A DNA stretch of 64,000 nt from Atriophallophorus winterbourni (Eukaryota; Platyhelminthes; Trematoda; Plagiorchiida; Microphallidae): the NCBI GenBank assembly GCA_013407085.1, contig JACCGJ010011120.1, positions 1 through 64,000 of the forward strand, read 5' to 3'. Positions within the stretch are counted from its first letter, which is position 1. The number at the start of each line of letters is the position of its first letter. A model generated the notes under the pieces. That model did not search any database. It was given only the letters and a program-made list of their open reading frames with translations, and was not told the origin of the DNA. This document shows, piece by piece, positions 11,455 to 22,699 of the stretch. The position numbers were made by a program, and so were the translations under genes.

Positions 11455-11750
11455 ACTTTGAAGCCACTATTTGTTAGGGTTCGTACAACGAACCACGATG
11501 TTTAAAAACGGAATCACATAGTGAATCCTGGTCAAGCGATCGAAAATTGCATGTATGGCCAAAGTAAGGTGTTGCTCACATCCACGCACTTAAACACCTC
11601 AGTCGGTTAGATTAGTTTCAGTGAGCCTTGTAACAGTTGAAATGTGATAATCAAAGTTAAACATTGAAGCCACTGTTTTTTAGGGTTCGTACAACGAACC
11701 ACGATATTGGAACACGAAATCACATAGTGATTTTGTGTATTTTAAATTAT
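11455..11750 (-). repeat. R2 hammerhead repeat, tandem pair
   Basis: The palindromic block GGTTCGTACAACGAACC occurs at about 11478 and again at about 11684, a period of 206 bp. Each is preceded by GAAGCCACT. The hammerhead between them is badly decayed. Shows that R2, like R1, can be head-to-tail. Confidence 0.75.
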
Positions 11751-11784
11751 CAACTGGTAAACTCATGATAGGACACATGAAACT

Positions 11785-11885
11785 AATCTTACTGTCTCCA
11801 CCTGATGACAACAAACAGCCAGAAACCGGTAGTAGAGTGTAATTTCGGGGGATATGAGCAACACATTACTTTGGTCATGATAGGA
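11785..11885 (+). repeat. R2 hammerhead repeat, partial inverted copy
   Basis: Starts with CTAATCTTACTGTCTCCACC and ends in GGGGGATATGAGCAACACAT before ACTTTGGTCATGATAG. Its orientation is opposite to the tandem pair immediately upstream. Confidence 0.7.
11798..11835 (+). ncRNA. Hammerhead ribozyme motif, R2 family
   Basis: CCAC, CTGATGA, CAAC-AAACA-GCCA, GAAA, C-CG-G, UA, GTAG. Core and helix III are intact. Helix II has lost a G-C pair and helix I has a mismatch, so it is probably weak or inactive. Confidence 0.5.
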
Positions 11886-11889
11886 GACT

Positions 11890-14385
11890 TGTTCACGTGC
11901 ATATTGTTTACTCAATCGAAGTTCCATATGAATCAATGTGGCCAGCAGTTTGTGAAGTCACATCAGACGAACCGACCACGAAGTTTTCATATGGCCCTCA
12001 TGAAAAGTCTTAAAGCCTTTAATTAGTAAAAAATTAAATTCCACTGATTCCACGTTTGATTTCGGAAATAAAATTTTATCATGTGTGCACATATTTGTTT
12101 CATCTGGACAATAACACTACTGGCGATTTGAATTCGCTTCATATTTTAGCAAGAAATCCCATTCAATGAAGACAAAATAGTTTACCTTGCAAAATGAATA
12201 TTTTTGAAGCTTCAAAATTAATTTAACTACTACTTCTCTGGTAGGCCTTACTTTCGACAGGACAACGTAGAGCTTTCTTATAACTTTTGTTAAACGATAT
12301 CATGACGCTAGCTGTACAGACAGGTGGTGTAATGTTAGCAAAATATAACAAACTAGAACTTCGTCACAAGTTGAAAACTTTATGCTATTTTTTAACTTCA
12401 TTCGCTTCAGAAAACGAGTATCTACTAGGCCGCAATTTGCTATCCAATAAAATAGCTTGAAAAAGTAAAGTTAAAATGAGGATCAAGAGTCCAACATTTT
12501 AATAAGTCATAACCATGTCTCTCTGATTTTTACAAACATTTTTACAAAAGGCAGCATCGAATAAACTCTCTCAATGTATGCCGATTCTCCATCACCTTTC
12601 GAATGTAATCAACTTCCTACAAGCCCCGCTGTTTCCTTCATGGATTTTTCATTTATCCGTCGTAAAAATCAAACTATCGTATTCTAACCTTAAAATGAAT
12701 GGTCAGTACATGATATCCTTATTTCTTCAAACTCCGGATTTAATGCTATGAAGTATATGTTTCGGGTAAGTTGGAAAGGAGTGACAAAAATGTCATAAAA
12801 ACGTAGTCTGAGACAATTTCGGATTCCGCCTTAAACCACGTAACACTGAGATGAGTTCAAATGTACATTTTCATTTACCTTCGTGACCGTTTACGCGTGA
12901 ATGCAAGCACTTAAACAGGTATCCTTATTATGAAATATCAAATCAACATTTTATTGTAACATATAATTCACATTTAAATTGTTCTGATACCATCTAAAAT
13001 CACTAAGAGATTTTAATTCATTCAACGCACATATGAATAGTTGATGCAAGAAATGGTACCGAATTTCTGGGTAAATGTTTTTATGACAATCTGGAAAATG
13101 GTAGATAAATTTCCTAGTGATTTCATGAAGATTTCAAGAGATTTACATGAAATGCAAGATTTTCCCAAAATTTGGTTCTGCTGATTTGAGATATGAAAAA
13201 ATTTCAGTTCTGCTTTATGTGAAATGCGTGGCTGAATTTTTCCCCATTGGGAATAATTCTGTTTGATGAAACATAAACATAGAAAAAGTGATCTGGAAGA
13301 AGGTTAAAATCGTCTTTAAATTCAACGGAGATCAACATATCCATATCTACGTGACATTTCAACACAAAACCTAGATAAATTCCAGCTGTTTACACTCATC
13401 AATTTTAAGTACAGTAAGGTTATGATCCTCATGCTTTAAGTGCAGGCTGGAATGTATTTTATATAAAATGTTTGTTAAATTACCATGGCCCTGATATGTT
13501 TACTATCATTGTAGAATACAACTATCATTACTCTACTTATCTGATTGATGGATGTTTACGAATAAAATCGTAACAACAAATTATGCATCCCACGTTCATC
13601 TTTTCCTTGATTGTTTCGTGGACATGTTGTTATCGCGAGGTAATTTCTACAAATAATAACAAAACGAGTAAATAGGTAGTAGTTATGCTTTAACCGAGGA
13701 TGTTTTAAAATAGCTGTACATTCTTCTGGTAAAATGCAACATTTTCTGCTGTTTGAAAACAAAAAAGGAATTCGTCCAAAATCCAGATCTCGAATTAATT
13801 GAAACGATTCCATTCTGTATTGCCGTATGGGTTGAAACAATTTGTGAAAGAATTTTTCTGACGAGTACATAACGGGTTACAGGGCGATTTCAAATGAACA
13901 TGAAGATCTGAACATTATTGATTCTATCTCAAAAATGAACAATATAATATTCACATTTACACAAGGTCGTTTATATGATGAACCCCTTTGAACAGTTCCT
14001 TCCAAATTGACCACTTTTCAAATGTTTCAAATAGCCAGAAGCTGTTTGTTTGTATGAGTGCCAGGATGCCGGCATAAAATAATAATATACATGCAGAACT
14101 ATTTACAATAACATTTTTGAAATCCCTCCATATCAATCTTGGAAGCCTAAACCTCGTTTGCTAAAATTCAACTTCGAGCAATTCAGCAGCTTCATTAATC
14201 AACATCTTTTGGTGATCAGGTAAAAGTGTATGTCAAGTATTGTTCACTTTGCATAAGAACAAGTATTGAATAATAGAACAATTTCATAACCCCGCTTTAG
14301 CCTGTTTTGAAGCACGAAATGTTTTCATTATTAATGTATCTGAGCTTAGCTATTGCTTCGAAGCAGGGAGCAACTAACAATGCTT
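11890..14385. other. No gene recognised; one faint R1 trace
   Basis: AT-rich sequence. About 13385-13445 (CAGCTGTTTACACTCATCA, then AGTACAGTAAGG) looks like a decayed R1 hammerhead block. A 104-codon minus-strand frame at 13556-13870 has no recognisable motif. Confidence 0.4.
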
Positions 14386-14389
14386 TTAT

Positions 14390-14870
14390 TTGTATTTAAA
14401 AATAATAAACCAGTCGGTCACACGCGTAACTTGTAGGAAAGGGAAAACTATCAATTCGGTTCTGATGCACCTCAAGTATTATAAACCTTTACCCAGCGTT
14501 ACGAATAGCATCTACAGAATCAACTGTAAGGACTGTTCGAGTGTTTACAAGGGGCAGACTTCCAGGGAAATTCACACTAAAATCGAAGAACACCGAAAGC
14601 GTGTCCGGAGACAGCCCCGGGATGCGAGGGAATATAAATCCCTTATTCGTGATTCCGCCTTGATGGAGCACGATTTAGATACGGGCCACAGCGTCGATCT
14701 AGACAAAGTGGAAAGATCGAGACGCGGTATTAAACCGTGCGGAGGCGGTTGAAATTGCCAAGACATGTGAACTGGCGGTCAATGAGGTGAATGGGGCAGA
14801 AATCTCCACAATCTGGCGCTTGGCACTGATGCGAAAGTAAATAGTTTCTATTCACTTTTTACCTACTAGT
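14390..14870 (+). pseudogene. Penelope-like element C-terminal region with GIY-YIG endonuclease, frameshifted
   Basis: The plus-strand frame 14390-14752 encodes SVTNSIYRINCKDCSSVYKG followed by QTSREIHTKIEEHRKRV and HDLDTGHSVDLDKV. This matches the GIY-YIG nuclease domain at the C-terminus of Penelope-like retroelements: the IYRI strand, the C-x2-C pair, the YxGQT strand, the helix with Arg and the EH motif. The second strand reads YKGQT rather than YIGQT. The frame ends prematurely at GGG-stop. A shift to the next frame continues EAVEIAKTCELAVNEVNGAE to RLALMRK and a stop at about 14840. No reverse-transcriptase segment is recognisable upstream, so the copy is 5'-truncated and dead. Confidence 0.8.
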
Positions 14871-15240
14871 TAATTTGATTTTTGTTTTTCTTCAAAACAG
14901 CTTAGCCTTACCCCCTTTAGTTATGTACTTTTACGCATGCGGGCCTTTGTGTCAACCGACCTTGACCGTGTTTACTTGTATTAGTTTGATGTGGATACAC
15001 ACTGGTAGGAAAATCGACCACTGATCCTGGTCATTCCAACGAGTCGCGACACAGTGTAGGTGTACAATAGGCTCTTTGGCGGTAAAGTCAAATCCATGGC
15101 GGAGGGTTGACTACTACTTAATAATGTTCCCTGTCCTGACTATCACCCTTGGTCTGACGAAGCTTCTGTATCAGAAGTGAAACGTTACCCAAAAACAACT
15201 CTAACCGATTGCACTCAAATGTCTTTGCATTGCAGTGTTT
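14871..15240 (+). mobile_element. Penelope-like element 3' region
   Basis: Downstream of the endonuclease remnant. It is shared with 51870-52160, where CGTTGACCGTGTTCACTTTTAT, AAATCGACCATTGATCC, the hammerhead-like block and GGTTGTACTCAAATCTTTTTGCAT align. Two copies with the same order define this as the PLE 3' UTR or pseudo-LTR. Confidence 0.7.
15149..15192 (+). ncRNA. Hammerhead-like ribozyme in Penelope-like element
   Basis: TTGGT, CTGACGA, then a 7-bp hairpin (GCTTCTG/CAGAAGT, loop TAT), GAAA, CGTT, ACCCAA. The CUGANGA and GAAA boxes are intact. Helix I is TTGGT against ACC(C)AA with one bulge. Helix III would be a single A-U pair over CG. Minimal type I hammerheads in PLEs are established knowledge (Cervera and De la Peña). 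An unpaired A after the CTGACGA box and the very short helix III make this assignment less sure than for R1. Confidence 0.55.
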
Positions 15241-15244
15241 CAGC

Positions 15245-16690
15245 ATGCACTTAGACAGACTGGACAAACGAACTTACATAAACAATCAGATTTTTCTGTG
15301 AACTTGAAAAAATTGGTATATCATAAATAGGCATCAATAATGGCACTGCAATTGTAAAACCTTTAAATAATTTTTGATTTTAATTGATGATGCTTTCTGG
15401 CGCTATCATGATTGATCATTTTCCAATATCATAAATAAAAAAAATTTATATTGAAAAGTTCAGAAATTTTTATGAATCATTAGCACATGGCAAGTTCGGT
15501 TTTCCTCAGACATTTATTCCAGCGTCTTCTAGGAGGATTTCCTAATGAAGAATGATGAGTTACATCTCTGTTATAGAAGAACAGTTTGGCTAATTTGCAT
15601 TGGAAAATAACGGAAGTTTGACTTATTTGCTACCGAAGGCATCAAAGCAGAATGTGTGAGTTTTATCGATTCCAGGCTGATATCAATATAGAATAACGCG
15701 AGTTTGCGTCAGTGAATATAAAATTAGCCACTAGACGATCACGACAAACACGGTGTTTTTACATTTGGGTTTGCTAGTTGCACTTTAGACATAAAATACA
15801 ATCTAATAGTTAAAATTGGAGAGCCACAAAATTAGACGCAATACTGATCAATCAAAACAATTTTTGATATTAAATTTTACCTGAACAAGAAATATTTGGT
15901 TGAGAATGCATATTGAAAATATCCAAAAAAATACCAAAGAAAGCTATTAAAGGCTCTTAAAGCTGATTTCAAAATATCTCTCTATTTAAAAGCTATCGAA
16001 ATAGTTAATTTTTTTGCATCTTAAGAAACATTTGTATAATGCTGTATATTGTTTCATTCCGTATCATAACTCGAGTTTCGGAAATATAAGTCAAACAATT
16101 AATATTTTAATCTTTGCATGGACATGTAAACTCCCTAACTTAATTATTTTTAAATTAGTCTGGAAATTCATAAAAATTGTTCAACAAAACTAAAGTATTT
16201 CTGATAATTTGAAGCTCATTTAATTTTTTCCTAGAGTCATGATCAAACTCAGGCCAGCATGTAAAGTTAATACACCTTCATACGAATATATTATGTATTC
16301 AGAATCAATATTTATTTTATCGAACTATGTGCTGAACCAAGTCATGGTGAAGGAAAACACTTTCTTAAATGACGTTACCGAATCAATCTATCATTGTAAA
16401 CACATATGACATAAATTTAGCTTAGGCTTTCAACAAGCTTTCATTAAATCAAACGCAATCGGAAATATCTAATTCGACTTAGTAGTTGCGTTAAAATAGC
16501 AACGAGAAATCAGCTGTATGAATAGATCTTCCAGCCTTAATTTATCTTGGCCTAGAGGCATCAACAATGATCACCGTTTCAAGTCTTACGGCAAATCGTC
16601 AATCTATTAGCATAACAGCATCCGACTTCTGCAGTTTAGGCGTTAACATTGCGTAGATCCAAGTTCTGCATTTGGATATGCAAAATGAAA
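15245..16690. other. No gene recognised
   Basis: Very AT-rich sequence without supported open frames or recognised repeats. Confidence 0.5.
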
Positions 16691-16694
16691 TCAA

Positions 16695-16815
16695 AGAAAT
16701 GTATTGTGGTGCTCACATCCCCATCCCTTACATACCACTACCGATTTCTGACTGTTTGCCGTCATCAGGTGGGGATAGTAAGTTCAGATTCAGTGAGCCT
16801 TGAAATCAAAAAAAC
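16695..16815 (-). repeat. R2 hammerhead repeat, truncated
   Basis: GTGGTGCTCACATCCCCATC, the hammerhead block, GGGATAGTAAGTTCAG and TTCAGTGAGCCTTGAAA. Only the hammerhead-proximal half of the unit is present. The ribozyme strand is minus. Confidence 0.75.
16735..16772 (-). ncRNA. Hammerhead ribozyme, R2 family (intact core)
   Basis: Minus strand: CCAC, CTGATGA, CGGC-AAACA-GTCA, GAAA, U-CG-G, UA, GTGG. The core is complete. Helix I has four Watson-Crick pairs, helix III has an A-U and a U-G pair, helix II has three pairs and a terminal C-A mismatch. Best-preserved R2 motif in the window; cleavage would follow GUA. Confidence 0.65.
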
Positions 16816-16819
16816 TTAC

Positions 16820-17995
16820 GTCAAAATGGGCTTGATTAGATGGTCAGATCTAACATATTTACCACTCTTTAAAACCTTCTATTAAACTACATAATAATTT
16901 AAGCTTAAAAAGTGACAAGTTGAGAAGTTGATTCGAGAGAAATTAGAATGTATTTTTCACTAGTTTCTGGTCTTCAATTTCAGGTTTCCGAGAATCAGAA
17001 GTGAATCATCATTGTTTGACACGACAAAATGAATCTCCTCTCTAGCCTCATGTGAGGTAACAAATGCTGGCCAACAATGTTTACAGAATGAGAAAATGGT
17101 CAAAGTAACGGCAGGCATTTTGTGTATTTTCACTGCATGTTGTTTAATGGTTGACGTGTGACGTTTCGATTGTTTTGCAATATACATTATGAAATTTGGT
17201 TAATTCCTTTTTGACATAAGGATTTTAGTTTTGTTTGTTTGTTTAGTTTTCAGTACCATAATGGTTAATATGGTGCTCTGTATATTATAAAGTTAAGGAA
17301 AGATTTCGGCTTAAGAGAAAGTAGGAGAAAGTTCTCTTCCATCAAAATTTAATGACAGAATTTTGAATTTGCGTATATTTTTGAATATATATATATATAA
17401 TTAGGAACTAAAAAGAGCTGTTTGTTTTTCATATGATTTTACTCTCTTCAAAAAGATTCATAGCGAACAGGTTGCCTGAGCTCTAAATAAGGTGGGATAT
17501 TATAGAAATGTTAACATTTAGAACCCACTATTATACGGCGTCCAAAACAAAACGAACCCATACTATGAATCCGGAGTAATTGACTGAAATTTCAAATAGA
17601 TCTCTTCAGTTTTCTGACGTAAACAATATATGCAGATATTTACTGTTTTTATTTACATTCACAGTTCATAACATCCGAGCTATCATATTTCTCGGATTAT
17701 TCACGTCATTGTTTAAGTCATTATACCTCTTTTTAACAGGACGACATGTTCTTCAATGCAGGTTAGCATATTTCCGTTCTGGGTTAGACGGCAGGGATAG
17801 AGTGAAGGTGTTTTTTTATCATCATTCGTTTATGAAAGAACTCACAATTTTGGTTAAACATTTTCGTTTAATTGTTGAAACAATGAAAACGGAAAACCAT
17901 GTTTAATCATGAATACATTACCACTTGTTGATCAATGTGAATCTCTTGATTGCACAATCCTGAATACTGTCAGTGCTAAATAATGTGAAAATATT
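16820..17995. other. No gene recognised; one hydrophobic open frame
   Basis: A 108-codon plus frame at 17580-17906 contains leucine/phenylalanine-rich segments (LLFLFTFTVHN, IFLGLFTSLFKSLYLFL). It could be a chance AT-rich frame or a decayed element. No family is recognised and no splice or promoter context supports it. A short (AT)n run lies at about 17386-17400. Confidence 0.35.
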
Positions 17996-17999
17996 TTAC

Positions 18000-18045
18000 T
18001 TGGTCTGACGAAGATTCTGATTCAGAGGCAAAACGTTCACGAAAT
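18000..18045 (+). ncRNA. Degenerate hammerhead-like motif of the Penelope type
   Basis: TTGGT, CTGACGA, AGATTCTG-ATT-CAGAGGC, AAAA, CGTTCACG. It aligns with the motifs at 15149 and 42895, but the GAAA box has become AAAA. Surrounding sequence is not otherwise recognisable as PLE. Confidence 0.4.
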
Positions 18046-18327
18046 ATTGCTCTGACTAATTTCGTCGTGTTTTTTCAATGTTAAGTTTGGATAAGTTATT
18101 GCCACACAGAAAGTTTAATTCTCTGGCGAAAGTTGAAACGATGCTAAGAGTGAAAGTGTACCTGTCGAGAAAATAAATTTTAAATTTTTATAATTTCACT
18201 GCATAAATTTTGTGAGAATAAAAAAAGAATTTTCTTACGGTATCCAAGGCACCAAGTGTTATTTAACGAGTTTAATTGATTCAAGGTTCAAAGTTCAAGG
18301 TTTTTAATGTTCTAAGAAGCAACAAGC

Positions 18328-19121
18328 TTAACAACAAGCATAGGATGGTAAAAATTGAAATTTAAGTGTATAAACAATATAAGAACATAAATTGAACAAT
18401 ATATAAACGTGTTCTGGAAACGAATAATGCAATAAAAATTCGTGTAATTTCGTTTTAAAGTCATGCAAGCTAGTGGCGTGAGCAACGGTTAAAGGTAAAC
18501 TGTTCCAATTAAAACAGACACGGACAGAGTAAAAATACCTTCTACAGTTCAGGCGGGAATGGGGTACGACCAGCACATATTCATGGGTCCGATAATTCCT
18601 CGTATCCCTTCGCGTGAATAAATCCTGTAAGGGATGGTTCGGGGTATGGAATGTTTTGTAAGTAAGATAAGGTCTCCTCTGATTCGTCGATAGGGAAAAT
18701 CGAACAGATTCAGTTGAGCTATCCTTTCTTTATATGGTTTGTTTCGGATGCTGAGAACTAGTTTCGTTGAGCGGTGATAGATTCGCTGCATAAGTTCCAC
18801 ATCCCTCTTGAGCCACGGAGACCATGACTGCACACCGTATTCCATGACTGGTCTCAAGTATGTATTCATGATCCTTGGGAATATCTTGGGCGAAAATTTC
18901 CCAAATACACGTTTGAGTAGATTTAGAACGCGTGTTGCTTTTTTAAAGGCACTGTTAGTTTGAAGTGATGTTTTTAAACTGGAGCATATCCAGACACCCA
19001 AATCTTTTTCTTCACTGCAATTTTCAAGGACATGCGAACCTATGTGATATGTGAACTCTACTCGATTCCCCACATTCATGATCCTGCATTTGTTGAAGTT
19101 AAACGGCAGTTTGTTCTTCAA
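18328..19121 (-). pseudogene. LINE family A ORF2 C-terminal part in two shifted frames
   Basis: The frame 19121-18549 continues the thumb and C-terminal region (LPFNFNKCRIMNVG, EKDLGVWICSS, FPRIMNTYLRPVMEYGVQSW, RIYHRSTKLVLSIR). A second shift near 18560 leads to the last segment (SRLNCRRYFYSVRVCFNWNS, HDFKTKLHEFLLHY) ending at 18328. Both shifts make the element non-autonomous. Confidence 0.8.
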
Positions 19122-21199
19122 CTACCAGCTGTGAAGCGTATCAAGATCTTTTGTAATAGCAGACAGTCTTCTGGACTACGAATGCTGCGCCAAATCTTTA
19201 TGTCGTCCGCAAATAACGAAATGTTACATCGAACAATTTCCGGTATTTCATTGACATAAACCAGAAAGAGGATCGGACCAAGGACTGAACCTTGGGGAAC
19301 TCCGCTAGTTGCTGCGATTGGTTTGGATAATGCACCATCAACACGTACCTGGTTAGTGCGATTTGTTAGGTAGTCATTTAGCCAATTCAGCAACTTTCCA
19401 GTGATACCAAGCCTTTCAAGCTTCTGCAGTAGTAGGGAATGGTCAACACGATCGAATGCTTTTGAAATATCTAAGTAGCACGCGTGTATTGCTTGTCCTT
19501 TATCTACCGATTTTGTCCAAACATCTAGCGTTACCAGTAAATTAGACAAACAGGAATAACTTCGTCTGAATCCATGCTGGTTCCTCGAAAGCAACTGATT
19601 ATTCTCGAAATATTTCATTAGATCGTCAACAATGAGTCGCTCAAGTAATTTTGAAATCACTGGTAACAGAGTAACGGGTCGGTAATTGGAAACATCGGAG
19701 CGATTTCCACCTTTGTAAATTGGAGAAATTATTCCTCGTTTCCAATCTGTAGGAATCACTCCGCTTACCAGTGTTTGCTCGAACAAGTAAGTGAGTGGTT
19801 TGTATAGCAAACTCGCAAATTGCTTCAATATTTTCGGGGTTATTCCGTCGGCCCCAGGAGACTTTCCGGTTTTAAGATTAAATAAACCTTGGAGGACGCG
19901 TTTCTCAGTGACACTTATTTCACTTAGGGCAACCGTGTTTGAAAGTGTTGGATTTGGGCTGTTTATTGCATGTTCTATCGGGTTGAATACCGATGAATAA
20001 AACGTGGCTAAAGCATCAGCAGTTTCTGCTGCAGTTGTTGTTGGTCCAGCTGATGTGTTCACGGACGCTACTCCAGGTTTCACCTTAGCTTGATCGTTAA
20101 CCATACGATATAGTATTTTGGGGTTTCGCTCCATCATGCTTGATATCACTTCTTGGAAGCACAACTTGTCTTGGATGACAAATTTGTTTACTTTGTTCCG
20201 CAGTAAACGGAATGTTTCCCAGGTCTCGGATGATGGGTTTTGCCGATGGTGTCGCCAAGCAATGTTTCGTACCGTTAACCACTTACGAGTTCGGCTTCTT
20301 AATTTAAATTCAAAGTTTTTTCTTGAGTTCCTGAGGACAAATTCGGAGCTCACTTCGATTGAACTTTTGAGATTAGATATTAGCCATATCCAAAACTCAT
20401 GTACGTTGCTGGTTTCCGGTTGGCAGTTAAACGTGTTTTTCAGAGCATCACTCAACGCCATAGTGTTGATCCGCCTAACTCTTTTACGGGCATCATTTGT
20501 TCTTACAGCTTCAAACAGATAGTCAAACTGGATGACGACGTGATCACTTAGTCCCAGTGGACTTTCGTAAGCAACGTTATCAATGTCATGTTCATTGCTT
20601 GTCAGAACGAGATCTAAGAGTGAGGGTAAATCGTTTCCGCGGTATCGGGTATTACATGTAATGTGGTTATAAAGAGGAATATCGTCAAACAACTCACTGA
20701 ATGCGCGCTCGAGGGAGTGTTCTGGGTAAATGGTGCTGCTCTGCAGATTCGGTAAATTGAAGTCACCCATAATCAAAAATCCACAAGTGTATCTGGAAGT
20801 AACCATGCGAATTTTATCCAGTAGGGCCAGATTGTAAGTTTCCTGTGCAGACGGTGGGCGATATACTACTCCCAAAACACAGTCTTTGCCGTTAGCTAGT
20901 CGGATTGAGCACCAGAGTGTATCCAGTAACACGATGTCTGGATCCGTAATCTCACGGCACAGAAGGTTTTGGCTATAATACAAAGCTACTCCTCCTCCTC
21001 TGGTTTCACGGTCATGACGAATAAGTGACATTCCTGGTAATTCTAGTTCACTATTTGTTTGCTGAGTCTGCAGCCACGTTTCCGTTACGGCGATGATGTC
21101 TGGTGAACATCTCAGAAAAACTGCACGCAGTTCACCGATTTTGTTTCCGAGACATTGTGCGTTGGTGTAGATGCATTTCATAGTTGTTTTTCTCAACAA
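19118..21199 (-). pseudogene. LINE family A ORF2: endonuclease plus reverse transcriptase, frameshifted at the 3' end
   Basis: 693 codons remain open. Residues about 7-210 form an APE-type endonuclease: TNAQCLGNKIGELRA, the catalytic Glu in ITV-like AVTETWLQ, MGDFNLP and the terminal SDHVV. The reverse transcriptase follows: KSPGADGITPKIL, NYRPVTLLPVISKLLERL, QHGFRRSYSCLSNL, YLDISKAFDRVDH, SGVPQGSVLGPILFLVYVNE and FADDIKIW, so the catalytic Asp residues are present. The frame breaks after SPEDCLLLQKILIRF and the thumb region continues in another frame from 19121. The protein copies the element RNA at a nicked target site. Everything up to the break looks intact, so the copy is not very old. 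Confidence 0.85.
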
Positions 21200-21243
21200 G
21201 GATGGGGTGTGGGGAAGAAGGCTAGTGGAGTGCAGAATATATG

Positions 21244-21525
21244 TTAGGCCGACTCCTCCAGAGTCGCAACTGAAGGTTTTTTGCTTGCAGGGATGCTTGA
21301 TCGTTTTGGGGTTGTACTGTTGGAAATACAGTGATCTATCGTATCGGCTGAAATTGTTTCTGACACGTCAACAACTGATTGACTTGGTAGTGTTTCTATT
21401 GAACTTAGTGGTGCATCTATCTTTCCAATATGGTGTTTCGATGCACTTAGTCTAATTTCTCGCGGGATTATTCTGCGGCCATTTTCCCAACGAGTTTTGA
21501 CCGTGTTCAACATATCACTACGCAA
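21244..21525 (-). pseudogene. Short upstream frame of LINE family A (possible ORF1 remnant)
   Basis: A 93-codon frame ending 45 bp before the ORF2 start. It is rich in Ser, Thr and Lys (SIETLPSQSVVDVSE, STTPKRSSIPASKKPS) with no visible zinc knuckle or coiled coil. Its position fits the C-terminal end of ORF1 or an in-frame leader of ORF2. Identity is inferred from position only. Confidence 0.4.
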
Positions 21526-21544
21526 GAACGTTATTTTAAGGAAT

Positions 21545-22100
21545 GAATGAAACGCTTACTTAGTTCGTCAACTTCAAATACGCAGAATAACACTTTCCGT
21601 TTATTTTTAAAAGACTTTCCGTCGCGCATATTTTATCATAACATAGATAATCGGTCAGGAGCATTTGCAGTTATCAACAGTTTTTGATTTCAATAATGCG
21701 TTTATGTACTTTGAGGTTACATCATGTGGAGAAGTGGCTCTTAGGTGATCCGTTTTCAATCTGTATGCTACACTTAATCCTCATATTGATAGAAAGTGAG
21801 TAATAATTAATGCGGGATATTACACAAAGAAGCAAATCGTGTTCAACGATTGGGTATAGCGCATCATCAAGAAATATATTTGGTACTTTTGGTTAATACA
21901 GCGTTATCGTATTCAGAGACGTGGAGAATTAAAGAAACGTATATGAGGAGAGATACTTCAAGTTCGACATCGACCGAGCAGATTTGAAAAATTACTAAAA
22001 CTGTAACCTTTAGTATCGTTGAGAAACCAAACGCGGAATGGGTTAAATCGTTGGTGGTCTAAGTACAGCATGATTCAACTGAATTGAGATCCAACTTACA
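21545..22100. other. No gene recognised
   Basis: Flank of the LINE A insertion. No conserved open frame or recognised repeat. Confidence 0.45.
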
Positions 22101-22104
22101 AAGG

Positions 22105-22225
22105 TCATTCTTCCACTGTTTCCATGTATGTGAATCTTAATCGAACTGTTCATACCTGATGTCTGCAGATAGTAAGAAGCCGGTCGTGGAGGATGGGAGA
22201 TGGAAAAGCATGCAAGTGAGAATTT
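22105..22225 (+). repeat. R1 hammerhead repeat, degenerate
   Basis: CTGTTCATACCTGATGTCTG, AAGCCGGTCGTGG and GATGGAAAAGCATGCAAGTG reproduce the R1 order on the plus strand. The core reads CTGATGT and AGAAGC rather than CTGATGA and GAAAC, so it is a fossil. Confidence 0.6.
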
Positions 22226-22574
22226 TTCTCCATTAGGATATGTTACATCTGCCTCAAATCATGTACGGAGTAAATGCGAAAATAAATATATGTAAAACAT
22301 ATTTTATTGAAAATAGAGCCAATAACAGAGAGATGCAATGAGTTTCCATCTCATTCAATTACAAAATTCTGTTTACTAGCTACAGGAAGTGAAGTATTAC
22401 AGATGTTGATGTTGATTTTTCTCAGTTTAGCTGATCAAACTTGGGCTTCCTTCCTGTCAATATAAAACAATATTCGGGAATATTCCATTGGTTGCTAAAG
22501 TCCAAGAATCAATAGCACAGGCTCATTATATTTGCATACAACTTTATCAACTCTTACTAATATAGATAGTGATC

Positions 22575-22695
22575 TCCGAATTGGACTGTTTAGTCATTCG
22601 AAAACCTGTAAAGCATGACACCGGCATGCGCTTGTGATGTAATCCATGGTCGACATCGACAGTAGGAGGACAACAACAACATCAACAACAAGATA
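22575..22695 (+). mobile_element. 3' terminus of zinc-finger-ended LINE
   Basis: TCCGAATTGGACTGTTTAG encodes the finger's IGLFSHS-type end. ATCCATGGTCGACATCGACA is the palindromic 3' signature, followed by a CAACAACAACATCAACAACA tail. Only the last ~120 bp of the element is present. The CAA tail shows the element's 3' end. Confidence 0.75.
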
Positions 22696-22699
22696 CGGC

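Larger units (their letters stand above)
18264..21540 (-). mobile_element. Near full-length CR1/Jockey-superfamily LINE (family A), inactivated
   Basis: A minus-strand non-LTR retrotransposon with a short upstream frame, ORF2 (endonuclease plus reverse transcriptase) and a 3' UTR ending about 18264-18300. Frameshifts at about 19120 and 18560 split ORF2. Other copies of the family lie at 23505-23870 and 53195-55140; shared 3' sequence includes TAGCTTGCATGA and CCTTGAACTTT-type ends. Order of domains and motifs is that of the CR1/Jockey group: an APE-type endonuclease followed by a reverse transcriptase with a FADD active site. Confidence 0.85.

Noticed and set aside
17580..17906. Hydrophobic 108-codon frame as a membrane protein exon
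   Set aside because: The composition is what AT-rich DNA yields by chance. There is no start context, no splice sites and no conserved motif.
20118..20522. 134-codon plus-strand open frame
   Set aside because: It lies antisense inside ORF2 of LINE family A and has no independent features.
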